Origin: Vesta saturnalis
Taxonomy: Eukaryota; Arthropoda; Insecta; Coleoptera; Lampyridae
NCBI GenBank assembly: GCA_036346205.1
Contig: JARFJB010002087.1
Span: 12,136,001-12,200,000 of the forward strand
DNA length: 64,000 nucleotides
Direction: 5' to 3'
In this document: piece by piece, positions 28,001 to 33,954 of the stretch
Numbering within the stretch: the stretch's first letter is position 1
How the letters are laid out: each line of letters begins with the position of its first letter
Translations under genes and position numbers: made by a program
Notes under the pieces: model-generated
What the model was told of the DNA's origin: nothing
Databases searched by the model: none
The model's input: only the letters and a program-made list of their open reading frames with translations

Positions 28001-31000
28001 GTGGACCTCTGTGACCAAATGATGAAATACTACAGGAGTTTTTTTAAGACAAGGAAATGGACTCTAAAGACGAATTACATCTGTTCAATTTAGCAATAGT
28101 AAACAGTTGGATGGAGTACCGGACCGACTGCAAGAAGACTAGGTTTTACGGAACGCAAAAGTGTTTAGACCTTAAGGGAGAATATTTTGAAAAATAATAA
28201 AAATTTTTTATATAACATAATGTGTGCATTGTTTACATTTTCTACGAATTTTAGCAGTGACCGTCATATGAAAAAAATTTATTCCATGTGTGAATGGTGT
28301 CTTCTAATAGAAACGGCCAGAACCAAACCGCGACAATACCGGGTGAAAAATGTAAAGTATTACAATTTTTTCAATTTACAACATGTATCCGATGTTGTCG
28401 TTAACACAACTCACAACATCGATAAGGACAAAGTGAATTAGCTTAACATTAAATGGCTTTCGTTATCCAATACAAGTATTCTCTTGCAGATGAAACATTC
28501 TTCCAGTTAGATGTGACAGATAGGCAGAGGTCCGCAAGAAAGAAAAACTGGTCAACTGTGATTTTGAACAATAAGTATGAAACCAGACTTCCTGTCACTC
28601 AAAAAAAGAATCTTCTCTTTTAGCTGGAAAAACAGATTATATCTGAAAAATATAAAAGTTTCATTCGGAAAATTCCAGAGACAGCAAGGCTTACCAATCA
28701 TGACTCAGATGATTAGTATTATTGTTTAGATTACTGCATTGATTACAATGTTTTTTTATATTTTTATTAAAATGTTCTTTTCTTGTTGATTCATTCATTC
28801 AACCTATGTTTCTGAATGACAAATGTGTAGAATAATAGCTAAAAATTTTGAAATATTTTTCTTCACGCTGCCATTTTTTAAATTATCGAAAAAACAAATA
28901 TTACACTTCAGTGTTCTTAAGTTGTAGTAAATATATGGCCGTACGACACTATGTAGTGTTGTGCTACATAAAGTTTGCAGGTTAATTATCACAAGCTGTT
29001 AAACTTTGATTCTGGCATATTTCAAAACATGTACTCACTACATACAGGGTGCGGCATTAGTGCGCGAAGTACGATATATCCGTTATTAAAGGAGATATCA
29101 AAAATAGTTATTTACAAACATTTTAGGCAACTTCAAACTTCACATTATAAAATTATTTTCGTATTTACATGGTGTGACGTATTACCAGGGTGAACCAAAC
29201 GTACTTTTTTTTAAATGGGACACCCTATATATTGTTTCAAATTTAGATTAAGCAGAAAGAGATTTTTAAAAAAATTTCTATTATAACAAGTTAGCCGTGA
29301 ACAAATAAAAGTGTGACTATTATAAAAAATTCAAAAAACATCGGTTATTAAGACAAAATTCTTATTCTTCTTGTTCACCATTCTAATACGGGCTTTACAT
29401 GCAGCCACTGCCGCTGCTACTCGTGCTGCCACTGCTACTCGTGCTGCCGCTGTCCTGTCCTGAATAATTCCACAGCAGCCTTTGATGCAAGTGACTGTTT
29501 ACATACAGCTAGCGCATTGCATTTATTCTCCAGTAATTAATTGATGTAGAAATTGCCGTGGCGACAGAACTATGTGTTTTGAGTTTGCAAATTTATATTG
29601 TTTTAGAAACTCTTCAATTGGGGTATTTTGTAGGTTTTCGCTTATCCTTTTCCACACATCCTGTACTTTGTTTTTGTTGTGATATTTATGTGACGAATCC
29701 CATCTTTCAGTTGCTAAAAACTTTAACCAAACGCAAACGCTTAAGTTTCTCGTGCATGTGTAGCAACCGAAGGACAGGACAGCAGGCAGCATGTAAACAG
29801 TCACTGCTGCTCATGCTGCCAGTCCTTTGCCTTCCATTAAAAATGCCGCCACTGAACAGAGTGTGTGGCTGCATCAGTCGCATGATCGATGGCAATGCAA
29901 GCGACGTGTTTACATACTCGTGCTGCCCAATTCCCTGCTCACTGCCGCAGCAATGAGCTGCATGTAAAGACGATATAAAATATTTGGCAATTTAAATAAT
30001 GACTGTATTGCTTTTACGTACACCATTGAATATAGTAGCACTTAAGTGCAAAGTTACTGATGAATAAAGTCCACGTCACCTGCGTGTTTTTTCACTAGTC
30101 AGAACGATACAAGCTCTAGAGTATAATCGAATGTCGAGAGAATGCCAATGCATACTTTATTGTATTAATTTAGTTATTGGAGAGTTGAAAATTGCAAACA
30201 ATATGATATTGAACCTTAAATATTAATTATAAATAATATTTATTAAATATTTACAAAACATTTATTAAATATTACACTAAATTTTAAAGCAACAAGACTT
30301 GTATTACTATAGTATACAAAGGTCAAGGTTTGAAACCCTGGTGGTGTGTCACTGGGGAAATTTCGAGGCAATTTTAGACTCAGTTTTTGATGCAATTTCG
30401 AAATACATAACTTATATTTGTGTAGCATCACTAATAAAATCGCAATATATTGACAGACTTTGTGAATGTATATTATAAAACTTAATAATTCAATGACATT
30501 TCAAAAATAAACTTACCTCAACTTGTATAGGTATACCAGCTTGTACAATTGCAGAGTGCTGTATAAGAATAGGTCGACATAATAAAGGCCTAGGAGGTGG
30601 AGTGCGTACTCTAACAATAATATCACTAAGTGAGTGATATGCATGTCCTAATAAATGTAATACCTCAGAAACTCTATTTATCATTCCTTGAACTGATCGA
30701 GCATTCTAGAAATAAAATTTTTATACTAATTACAATTAACATGTAAATTACTTCTTGTGTAACAGTTGGATCATCACGCATAAAATTATGATATTCTTCT
30801 AAAAATGGTGCAAACCGACTTTGAACACTGCCTAATGTGTCTAATAATTCTGAGTATTCTGTAGTACGTGATATTGTTCTATTAAAAAAATTAAAATTTA
30901 ATTTCGGCTAAATTAAAAAAATGACTACTTACTCTGCATTTGAAGTGTTAGTAGAATTAGAAGCATTTGTAGTAGAGTTAGTACTCTCGTCTTCATTTGT

Positions 31001-32007
31001 AACAGTCGTAGAATTAACCTGGTCTTCAGTTGCTGTTAGGTTCTCCGAAGAAGTTGCTAAAGGTGAAGTTACTTCCGGAGTGGAAGAAACTGAATGTACA
31101 AAATCCGTTTCAGTAATAGTTGGAGGAATTGCATCAGATACATGTACTTGAATACTGTTAGGTGCGGATGCAGGTTGAGTTCCATTCATGGGTCTTCTGG
31201 TTTATTCTATTTAGTCACTGGTCTTAACAGTACAAATAATTTTACTTACAATGCTGTATTCATTAACGAATTAACTGCTGAAAGAACAGCAGCTTCATTA
31301 ATAGTTTCATTTGAAGATATATTTGGAACAATAACCCTTGCTTCAAATACAGGTGTTACCTCTCCCTGACCATCCTGAGTGGGCTGATCTGCAGGTCGAG
31401 CTGAAGGATTTTCTAAATTATTTAATACAGCTTCGGCTCTTCGCAACATTCTGAAACATTTCCTTTAATACAGGGCTAGAATAGACATTATTGATCACCT
31501 TTTAGCTACATTAAGTCTACTAGCAGCAAGACTATGAGTCGGCAGTGGAGGTAAGTTTGCGTTCATAGCATTAGTGGGTAAATGAAGAGGACCTACATAT
31601 TCCGCACCTCGTATATGGCGATGAATTTGTGGTTGACGTGTAGGAGATTCAGGTCGTTGATTTGGCAATTGATTATTTGATGGGGGAGGTCTTTGAACCA
31701 AATGTACCACCTTTCCATTAACATCTAGATAGAAAAAAAAACTTTAGCGAAAAGAAATATATACATTTGACATTACCATATTCACTAAGTTTTGAAGCAT
31801 CTTGTAATATACGACCACAATAAATTATCCTCTGGGTATCTGCAGGAATGTTTACAGTATCAGCAATATGTTCTTTAAACTGGGCAACTGTTATCTGCAA
31901 GAATCCTAGGTAAATATACCTTTAAGTACACAAATACACCTTACATCATCTTCAACACTAAAATCATGGTTCCTAGAATCTAGGGTTTTCACAGTCAGCA
32001 CGATCAT
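1055..32007 (-). CDS. BAG6: BAG6 (large proline-rich protein BAG6/Scythe), 5' 895 codons; 3' end outside window
   Basis: BAG6 is a ubiquitin-like chaperone holdase that, with its partners, handles tail-anchored and mislocalised proteins in cytosol and nucleus. Thirteen exons join in frame: 32007-31945, 31894-31777, 31724-31499, 31450-31250, 31196-30933, 30878-30752, 30705-30517, 4120-3830, 3644-3569, 3519-3328, 2096-1471, 1420-1278 and 1223-1055. All junctions are GT/AG and codon phases agree throughout. The N-terminal about 75 residues form a ubiquitin-like fold (start MIVLTVKTLDSRN, end YDVNGKVVHLVQR). A DUF3538-type helical domain lies in exons 6-7, followed by long Ser/Thr/Asn/Pro-rich linkers and a conserved C-terminal block in exons 12-13 (LRTPAPTISQLL, RIRTQLRNFF). 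The C-terminal BAG-like domain should lie left of position 1. Intron 7 is 26.4 kb of transposons, while introns 3-6 and 9 are about 46-55 nt. No stop or frameshift was found, so the gene looks functional. Confidence 0.9.
2097..3327. other. BAG6 intron 10, no further feature seen
   Basis: 1.2 kb of AT-rich intron. Short open frames such as 2766-2969 (+) have no recognisable motif and are treated as chance. Confidence 0.5.
3328..4120 (-). CDS. BAG6: BAG6 exons 8-10: low-complexity linker
   Basis: Exon 8 (4120-3830, 97 codons) begins AQFNFSSDRANANR, passes through a Thr/Pro-rich stretch, and then a more conserved piece (VGFPLIPGAGVRVEAFHIPQ). Exon 9 (3644-3569) encodes DLINQLRAAASNAAS. A 49-nt intron (3520-3568) separates it from exon 10 (3519-3328), which contains NNPVEFFMEVTPESITIDS. 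The reading frame continues exactly from exon 7 across the 26-kb intron. Without that intron call the exon 9-10 region would read as two overlapping frames. Confidence 0.85.
4490..5150 (+). pseudogene. Non-LTR retrotransposon reverse transcriptase fragment
   Basis: A reverse transcriptase of the LINE/Jockey type would copy its own RNA at a nicked target. Here only part of the RT domain remains. Visible in order are SGPDQIPSWIIKD (with a stop just before it), CNYRPISIISNFAKILEN, a helix-rich stretch, LEFAKAFDKIDNAI (block A with the first catalytic Asp) and, after a frameshift near 5000, VMSGVPQGSNLRPL. The block with the two catalytic Asp (usually Y/FADD) is absent. No endonuclease domain or poly-A tail was seen, as expected for a 5'-truncated and 3'-deleted copy. 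It sits in BAG6 intron 7 in antisense to the gene. Confidence 0.75.
5265..6768 (+). mobile_element. Internally deleted DUF4817-type mariner-like element with long TIRs
   Basis: TA dinucleotides flank the element. Its arms of roughly 500-600 bp are inverted copies: 5265 to about 5860 and about 6300-6768. They share, for example, attcttatgttgct, taattaggatc, tatttcgattggcca and aagtgattcagata. Both ends read CA(A/G)GGTG. The only coding content is the N-terminal part of a transposase (5958-6272). The DDE catalytic domain is missing, so the copy cannot move itself. The left arm carries extra sequence (about 5340-5435) that the right lacks. Confidence 0.75.
5958..6272 (+). pseudogene. Truncated transposase N-terminus, DUF4817-like helix-turn-helix
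   Basis: The ATG at 5958 opens MNFSREECVDMIHILGECDQ, the opening typical of DUF4817 DNA-binding regions of insect IS630/Tc1-type transposases. KYSDKRHPSEVSFERLKGRF and NVLMVVAAVVENPHQSTLNK follow. The frame ends at 6272 where the right TIR sequence begins, so the catalytic domain has been removed by a deletion. Earlier in-frame starts add residues unlike the family, so 5958 is preferred. Confidence 0.65.
6931..7549 (+). mobile_element. 619-bp deleted mariner-like element
   Basis: TA-flanked. Inverted arms at 6931-7070 and about 7410-7549 share the stretches taataataagaaagttacaac / taataataaaaaagttacaac and ggaaactgaaagggcaag / gaaactaaaggggcaag. Ends are CTGAGTGAT and CAGGGTGAT. Between them, around 7230-7330 (+), a short frame reads YSKEEYVDMIMVYGDAEGNAE, the first helix of a DUF4817-type transposase. 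It ends in a stop after about 35 residues. This is a small non-autonomous derivative. Confidence 0.65.
8090..8222. repeat. Long hairpin (inverted repeat)
   Basis: Arms of about 60 nt starting gtgcttggattatttcc and ending attaattcaagcac pair imperfectly. They include aatgttttgaaaatta / ataattttctcaaaacatt, around a short loop near 8152. It lies just outside the left arm of the THAP/P-like element at 8227. It could be part of that element's terminus or a separate fold-back insertion. Confidence 0.6.
8540..8649 (+). pseudogene. THAP zinc-finger exon (fragment)
   Basis: The ATG at 8540 leads to MTCVAKNCNNKSYNCDLSFF and SFPQDEAR, then a gtgaag donor. C-x4-C followed by FxFPxDxxR matches the start of a THAP (C2CH) DNA-binding domain. 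The next candidate exon, after the cttcag at about 8703, reads into a stop exactly where the family has Trp, so the domain is broken. In P-type transposases THAP binds the element's own ends. A domesticated THAP gene is the alternative, but the flanking inverted repeats argue for a transposon. Confidence 0.55.
9134..9430 (+). pseudogene. Possible C-terminal fragment of P-like transposase
   Basis: An open frame of 98 codons: MKIHLVNMMPPDKFVYFISS, a central Cys/His-poor helical region with EHPCEQFPINYLIRLYFRVR, and a basic end (NKLIILKKQ). Its pattern and its place between the inverted arms and downstream of the THAP exon suggest the C-terminal region of a P-type transposase. I see no catalytic motif. 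The assignment is tentative. Confidence 0.35.
9831..10838. other. Intron sequence with no recognised feature
   Basis: About 1 kb between the THAP element and the nested mariner. There are no coding motifs, no long repeat and no RNA gene that I can support. Confidence 0.4.
11431..12438 (+). pseudogene. DUF4817-type DDE transposase, broken
   Basis: IS630/Tc1-type cut-and-paste transposase. The ATG at 11431 is followed within 40 nt by a frameshift. The main frame then shows the DUF4817 helix-turn-helix (VASEFYFNRYPERRPLNNF), a second HTH (AANPSISICQIEADSGIG) and the first catalytic Asp in VWTDEAYISS near 11890. A second frameshift follows near 11930. The next piece carries QNQGRFGFSVWCALFG, then a degraded second-Asp region near 12130. 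After another shift come the third Asp block SPDLTPLDFFFW and the family-type end CIASNGHQLES. At least three breaks make it non-functional. Confidence 0.75.
12980..13700 (+). pseudogene. IS630-family DDE transposase relic
   Basis: Scattered blocks of one protein read on the + strand. They include an N-terminal piece (ANAPGIYVTTVKNMKSRSRS), a central piece near 13150 (LYHMYARSEYN), and a C-terminal block at 13410-13690. The last contains GHEVLRLSPYHCEFNISELI and HTKGYYDKHIGRDV, with SPYH..N as the third catalytic region. The usual Asp before the Asn is replaced (HCEFN). The middle with the first two catalytic residues is deleted. The same family is seen at 43683-44972 (minus), where the equivalent block reads LPPYHLDLNP. 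Confidence 0.65.
14227..16960 (+). mobile_element. DUF4817 mariner-like element with about 540-bp TIRs (innermost of nest)
   Basis: TA-flanked. The left TIR 14227 to about 14765 and right TIR about 16417-16960 are inverted copies at high similarity (gtccaactaagaatgcgagg, ggccgctagggggcgtaact, gtcgaggataatctgaac, gagggctttgttcgaca). A G-rich stretch at 16633-16644 expands one arm relative to the other. One spliced transposase gene lies between. It is the best-preserved DUF4817 element in the window and the youngest of this nest. Confidence 0.85.
15111..16235 (+). pseudogene. DUF4817-type DDE transposase, nearly full length but broken
   Basis: Starts at ATG 15111 (MRFTNNEAVDMLGVYFECLQ) and ends at 16235 (QHFEHLREH). 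A 63-nt intron (15440-15502, gtaagt...ttaag) interrupts the HTH-to-catalytic link. The N-terminal DUF4817 region is followed by NVSTIA-like second HTH (ALSTELGISRTTVQNILKDH). Catalytic residues are Asp in LWTDEATFSSDG, Asp in LQLDGCPAHF and Asp in RSPDLTYLDFY. Breaks are an in-frame stop near 15225 and frameshifts near 15595 and 15850. All three catalytic Asp remain, so inactivation is by frame only. Confidence 0.85.
16963..17589. other. 3' part of the IS630-family insertion, no coding content
   Basis: AT-rich sequence between the innermost element and the resumed outer TIR. It is presumably the non-coding right part of the 12705-17595 element. No motif seen. Confidence 0.35.
17913..19030. 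other. No recognised feature
   Basis: AT-rich BAG6 intron sequence. Open frames are short and compositionally biased. Nothing assigned. Confidence 0.4.
19035..19920 (+). repeat. Dispersed repeat of unknown family, with conserved-looking end
   Basis: The stretch contains tactcgataacttttgaagg, a run of gggg-rich sequence (about 19214-19260) and repeated homopolymer-rich pieces. It closes near 19902 with ctagccgtacccggcgcgcg. That last motif resembles the ctag..accc.gc signature seen at the ends of several invertebrate interspersed repeats. This is an inference from pattern only. No coding region was found. Confidence 0.35.
20391..20436 (-). repeat. tRNA-like 3' half, probable SINE head fragment
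   Basis: On the minus strand ggttcgaatcc is a perfect RNA polymerase III B box inside a T-arm-like stem (cgtaggttcgaatcctactcg). An anticodon-arm-like stretch precedes it. No matching D arm or acceptor stem follows, and an A/T-rich tail lies beyond it, so this is a SINE piece rather than a tRNA gene. Confidence 0.5.
20469..21490 (+). pseudogene. DUF4817-type DDE transposase relic
   Basis: The ATG at 20469 opens MPVHFENGELVHMVFIFGDA, the DUF4817 region, with two in-frame stops (near 20578 and 20668). A second HTH (SQRKLGDMLERSTRTVGRIL) and the first catalytic block follow (VTFTDKSTF, where the family usually has DE after T). The frame then stops at 20965 and the central part is shifted. From 21130 the sequence contains MWFQQDGAPIHTRRIV (second Asp) and RSPDLTKPDFFLW (third Asp). 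It ends with a weak family-type tail near 21480. No terminal repeats were identified. Confidence 0.75.
21776..22190 (+). repeat. tRNA-derived SINE
   Basis: The head has an A-box-like gctagtagagtaatgg (from 21780) and a B box ggttcgattcc (about 21831-21841) at tRNA spacing. A tRNA-unrelated body follows (ttttttcagggggtgttctt, a palindromic gcacactacgtgcgg). The element then runs into a (TA)n stretch at 22027-22060. A further GC-richer tail with ccttccccttgggcac may belong to the body. The arrangement fits a polymerase III retroposon moved by a partner LINE. Confidence 0.6.
22027..22060. repeat. (TA)n microsatellite
   Basis: About 17 uninterrupted TA units, directly followed by tatgtatgtatg. 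It lies inside or at the edge of the SINE above. Confidence 0.9.
22319..22394. mobile_element. Tiny inverted-end sequence with CAGGGTG ends
   Basis: Opens cagggtgttg after TA and closes with accctg before TA, about 76 bp apart. It matches the ends of the window's mariner-type MITEs but is too short to classify firmly. Confidence 0.3.
22400..23990. other. No recognised feature
   Basis: 1.6 kb of AT-rich BAG6 intron without coding motifs, long inverted repeats or RNA genes that I can support. Confidence 0.4.
23993..24575 (+). repeat. Dispersed repeat, copy B
   Basis: Same family and orientation as 1-480. It keeps the shared opening, the aatctaatcagctccaagc segment and the ttggccaaaagttgtaaaat block. 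A (CA) stretch (24424-24441) lies between the last two. This copy shows the family is at least about 570 bp. No protein-coding content. Confidence 0.6.
24640..25139 (+). pseudogene. mariner transposase fragment, interrupted by piggyBac
   Basis: Catalytic part of a classical mariner (D,D34D) transposase. The first Asp is in VTGDETWIYSYEPETKQQSS, followed by MIACFFGKTGHAATI. After stops near 24779 and 24879 the second Asp lies in IILHRDNASAHTARQT, then LMTHIPYSG. The third-Asp region is degraded (PMTFFVQKQQ). The reading ends at MRGKRF and following, where a TTAA marks the left end of a piggyBac insertion. The N-terminal HTH region is missing. It is plainly inactive. Confidence 0.75.
25606..26775 (-). 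mobile_element. Tc1-like element with about 340-bp TIRs, internally deleted
   Basis: TA-flanked. Both ends read cactc(a/g)ccggcaaaataat, and arms 25606-25930 and about 26430-26775 are inverted copies (ttgtatcttttacaaaaatt, aatttcttattttgttatc, aaagtgtg...ccctgta). Between them only a helix-turn-helix fragment remains. At 1170 bp it is too short for a full transposase. It sits inside the piggyBac sequence, upstream of its transposase. Confidence 0.8.
26064..26300 (-). pseudogene. Tc1-like transposase DNA-binding fragment
   Basis: On the minus strand TDAARAIALVQDGRSQCYMA, then VLEVSRCKVQRAVKRFREFG and TRRNHCGRKKCTSEPDNRFI. This is the paired HTH plus a GRPRCTT-like linker that lies between DNA-binding and catalytic domains in Tc1 transposases. 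Here the linker has degenerated to GRKKCTSEPD. The catalytic domain is absent, in agreement with the deletion between the TIRs. Confidence 0.7.
26790..28440 (+). pseudogene. piggyBac-type (DDE_Tnp_1_7) transposase, broken
   Basis: An acidic N-terminus (NPDEIYELLDELGSNFECEN, then DVSSDEELLDEDSG) is followed by VLTPWNYFRNYFGDEFFQ at the start of the catalytic domain. PVKGALSIDEQMIPFLGRC carries the first catalytic Asp, and SFHFFDRYFSTIPSFEKLHE the second. CNEQMGGVDLCDQMMKYYRS carries the block with the later Asp. A Cys-containing tail near 28290 (MCEWC) may be the C-terminal ring-like motif. Stops occur near 26898, 27168, 27856 and 28093, with frameshifts around 27230 and 27390. The stop-rich frame and inserted Tc1-like element show it is dead. 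Confidence 0.75.
28441..28710 (+). pseudogene. Unidentified coding relic
   Basis: Reads YSLADETFFQLDVTDRQRSA, then NNKYETRLPVTQKKNLLF, a stop, and EKQIISEKYKSFIRKIPET. The composition and acidic tail look like the C-terminus of a repeat-encoded insect protein, but I do not recognise the family. It directly follows the piggyBac reading frame and may be the remains of another element. Confidence 0.3.
28711..29042. other. No recognised feature
   Basis: AT-rich intron sequence of about 330 bp; nothing assigned. Confidence 0.4.
29045..29227. mobile_element. Short MITE with CAGGGTG / GGGTGTCCC ends
   Basis: Begins cagggtgcgg after TA and ends gggacaccctata. The terminal similarity is short and the right end is shifted, so this could be a one-ended fragment of a mariner-type element. 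A second inverse match (caccctgg, near 29190) makes the right limit uncertain. Confidence 0.35.
29389..29971 (-). mobile_element. Small element with MADF-like fragment and CTTTACATGCAGC ends
   Basis: The ends ctttacatgcagc (29393-29405) and gctgcatgtaaag (inverted, about 29957-29969) bound 583 bp. Longer subterminal stretches also match when inverted: gtgactgtttacat and gctgtcctgtcctt. CTGC/GCTGCC motifs recur many times near both ends. Between them the minus strand encodes a MADF-like piece. Harbinger-type transposons of insects encode MADF/Myb proteins, so this may be a deleted copy of one. The superfamily is not certain. Confidence 0.5.
29535..29710 (-). pseudogene. MADF-domain-like fragment
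   Basis: On the minus strand WDSSHKYHNKNKVQDVWKRI, then SENLQNTPIEE. This is the DSSHKYHNK..V..W..I segment typical of MADF DNA-binding domains. Only about half the domain is present and no BESS motif follows. It lies between the inverted ends above. Confidence 0.55.
29972..30516. other. BAG6 intron 7, 3' of exon 7; weak tRNA-like B box only
   Basis: Mostly featureless. At 30316-30340 ggtcaaggtttgaaaccctgg resembles a polymerase III B box and its stem, possibly a SINE scrap. No coding content. Confidence 0.3.
30517..32007 (-). CDS. BAG6: BAG6 exons 1-7: ubiquitin-like domain and DUF3538 region
   Basis: The ATG is at 32007-32005, and exon 1 encodes 21 residues ending FSVEDD. Exons 2-3 complete the ubiquitin-like domain (RIIYCGRILQDASKLSEYD, then VNGKVVHLV). 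Exons 4-5 encode Pro/Thr/Asn-rich linker (residues about 136-290). Exons 6-7 encode a helical block with SRFAPFLEEYHNFMRDD, RVSEVLHLLGHAYHSLSD and AGIPIQVE, which matches the DUF3538 region of BAG6. Exon 7 ends on a complete codon before a gtaagt donor. The 46-55-nt introns here contrast sharply with intron 7. Confidence 0.9.
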
Positions 32008-32625
32008 TTTATCTAGAAAATCATTGTATTAACTTATATGTATGTGACATATTTGTATTATTGTATAAATTCTTTAAAGGAAATAGTAGCAATAAATAAA
32101 TAATGTCAAAATCATTTTATTTTTCACAGTGAATTTGTGACATTAGTAACGATTACTAACGCACTATTTTCTATGGAGATAAGTAAGGGCAAAATGGTGA
32201 CAATATAATGAAGTGAAAGCTATTAGAAGTATTTTTTCCCATAAGTATTTTTTAAAAAAATGTGTAATACCTACAAAATTTTCTCTAATGGCAAATAATT
32301 AAGTAATTATTACTGGAAAGCACAACAACCACTTTTTTATCACACCTTTAAGTTAACCATTTTACGCTGGCAAGTGTCAGAAGAAATGCCAACCTAAAGC
32401 TTTGTTCGTTACCACTTACCCATGTTTAAGTTTGACAAACCCTAACAAAATCTTTCTAGAATATTTACTATAGACCATTCACGATGTTTCCACCTCTAAC
32501 CAGATGTAAAAAATTTTCTTTACGTTTGCAAGTAAAAACCGTAGAATTTTATTTTTGAATGGGAATCATGAATTAAAAAAAATGAGGTTAAGGAATCCGT
32601 TATTCTAGAGTAAATAAATAACTTA
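32008..32625. promoter_or_regulatory. BAG6 upstream region (probable 5' UTR and promoter)
   Basis: The first 600 bp upstream of the BAG6 start codon. No TATA-like element or CpG-rich block at a fixed place is convincing. The assignment rests only on position. A first-exon 5' UTR of unknown length must begin here. Confidence 0.3.
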
Positions 32626-33954
32626 TTTTGTCCACGACTACTGTATAAAATGATCATTATACATGTGTTTCCTTAATAATAATATCCATTATACACTAGT
32701 GTAGAGTATCCATTATTCACTAGTGAATAATGAATTCATATCATTTCAATACGATTTTGTACGTACAATAAAATACAGAGCATGCCATAAAAATAAAGTC
32801 GCAGCGCTTGTTGCTATGGTAACACCATGGCACTTATCTGTTTTGACAATTGCACTTCGGTTTTATTGTAATTTGAAACTTCAAAAGGTTAGTTGTTCTA
32901 CTTATTATTATTCAAAGTTTTAAGGTATTTAGCAGTATTTCGTTAGAAAAAAAGGATTCAGATAGTGAAAATATGTGATACGTACACCTCTAGACATACC
33001 AGAAATGGCAAAAATTACAAGTTTAAACCTATTACCAGAAAAGTCCAAACAACTCTATATGTCTGCATATGAATCATTTGTACAATGGAAGACTAACAAG
33101 AAAACGAAGTCTTTTTCAGAATCCGTTTTGTTAGTATATTTTACCGAGTTGTCCGCAAAATACAAACCATCAACATTATGGACAAACTACTCGCTTAGAA
33201 GTACAATTAACTTAAATCATGGTATTGATATTGAAAAGTTCGCCAAATTAAGAGCTCTTTTAAAACGCAAGTCTGAATATTTTAGGGCCAAAAAAGCCAG
33301 TATTTTTTCTCCAGAGAATATAAATAAATTCATTGCTGAGGCATCTGATGAAAAATATCTTGCAACAAAGGTAAGAAATCTAAAAATTATTCAAATAAAT
33401 AAAATAAAAAATATGTATATTATTTTAGGTTTCAGTGATAATGGGGGTAATGAGTGCTAGCCGTGCTAATGAAATGTACAATATTAAACCAGAAAATCAA
33501 CAGGATCACGAAACGGCTTTCTTGGTAAAGGTGCCAAATACCAAAACAAAAATGACCCGAAAATTTAAAATCATTGATACATTTTTCCAAATTTGAAAAA
33601 AAAATACATCTCCCTTCGTTCACCTTCTGTCATATCTAATATCTTCTTTCTAAACTATCAAAATGGCAAGTGCTCCTCACAAAGGATAGGTATTAACAAG
33701 TTTACACAAATGGCGAAACAAATAGCAATATTTCTGCAATTACTCAACCCAGAAAAATACTCTAGTCACAGTTTTCGTAGATCTTCTGCGACTATACTTG
33801 TAGACGCAGGTGGCGATATAACTGCATTGAAGAGCCATGGTGGATGGAAAGCTACGACAGTAGCAGAAGGATACATTGATGACTCTATCAGAAATAAAAT
33901 GGACACAGGTGAAAGAATCTAAAAATATAAAATTATTTGGTAGTCGTGGACAAA
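32626..33954 (+). mobile_element. Crypton-like tyrosine recombinase unit 1, flanked by 15-bp inverted sites
   Basis: A tyrosine recombinase gene (33005-33922) lies between ttttgtccacgactac (32626-32641) and its inverse gtagtcgtggacaaa (33940-33954). The outer neighbours also match in part (act.at.ttt). Two spaced palindromes (32693-32704 and 32711-32732) lie between the left site and the gene. Cryptons normally lack terminal inverted repeats, so the flanking sites are unusual. The extent is inferred from them. Confidence 0.5.
33005..33922 (+). pseudogene. Tyrosine recombinase (Crypton-like), one frameshift
   Basis: Tyrosine recombinases cut and rejoin DNA through a covalent 3'-phosphotyrosine. 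The ATG at 33005 (MAKITSLNLLPEKSKQLYMS) opens an N-terminal SAM-like region up to 33370. A 58-nt intron (33371-33428, gtaaga...ttttag) follows. The catalytic part shows Arg in GVMSASRANEMYN, HSFRRSSATIL (His-x-x-Arg), HGGWKATTVAEGY (His/Trp and the nucleophile Tyr) and a short tail. A stop and frame change occur at the A-run at 33597-33606. All catalytic residues remain. The break is a homopolymer, so an assembly error or slippage is possible. The first in-frame ATG was chosen; an upstream GTG would add 10 residues. Confidence 0.75.

Larger units (their letters stand above)
25136..28440 (+). mobile_element. piggyBac element inserted in mariner, itself carrying a Tc1-like insertion
   Basis: The left end is TTAA followed by ccctttcgctccg at 25140, a typical piggyBac junction. 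The transposase relic spans 26790-28440 and is preceded by the 1170-bp Tc1-like element at 25606. I could not place the right terminus: no clear TTAA with the inverse of the left end appears before about 28500, so that end may be lost. Hence the right coordinate is the end of the recognisable coding sequence. Confidence 0.65.

Noticed and set aside
28136..28195. C-terminal end of the interrupted mariner (CLDLKGEYFEK)
   Set aside because: It resembles mariner tails, but it also continues the piggyBac frame without a TTAA junction, so I left it within the piggyBac relic.
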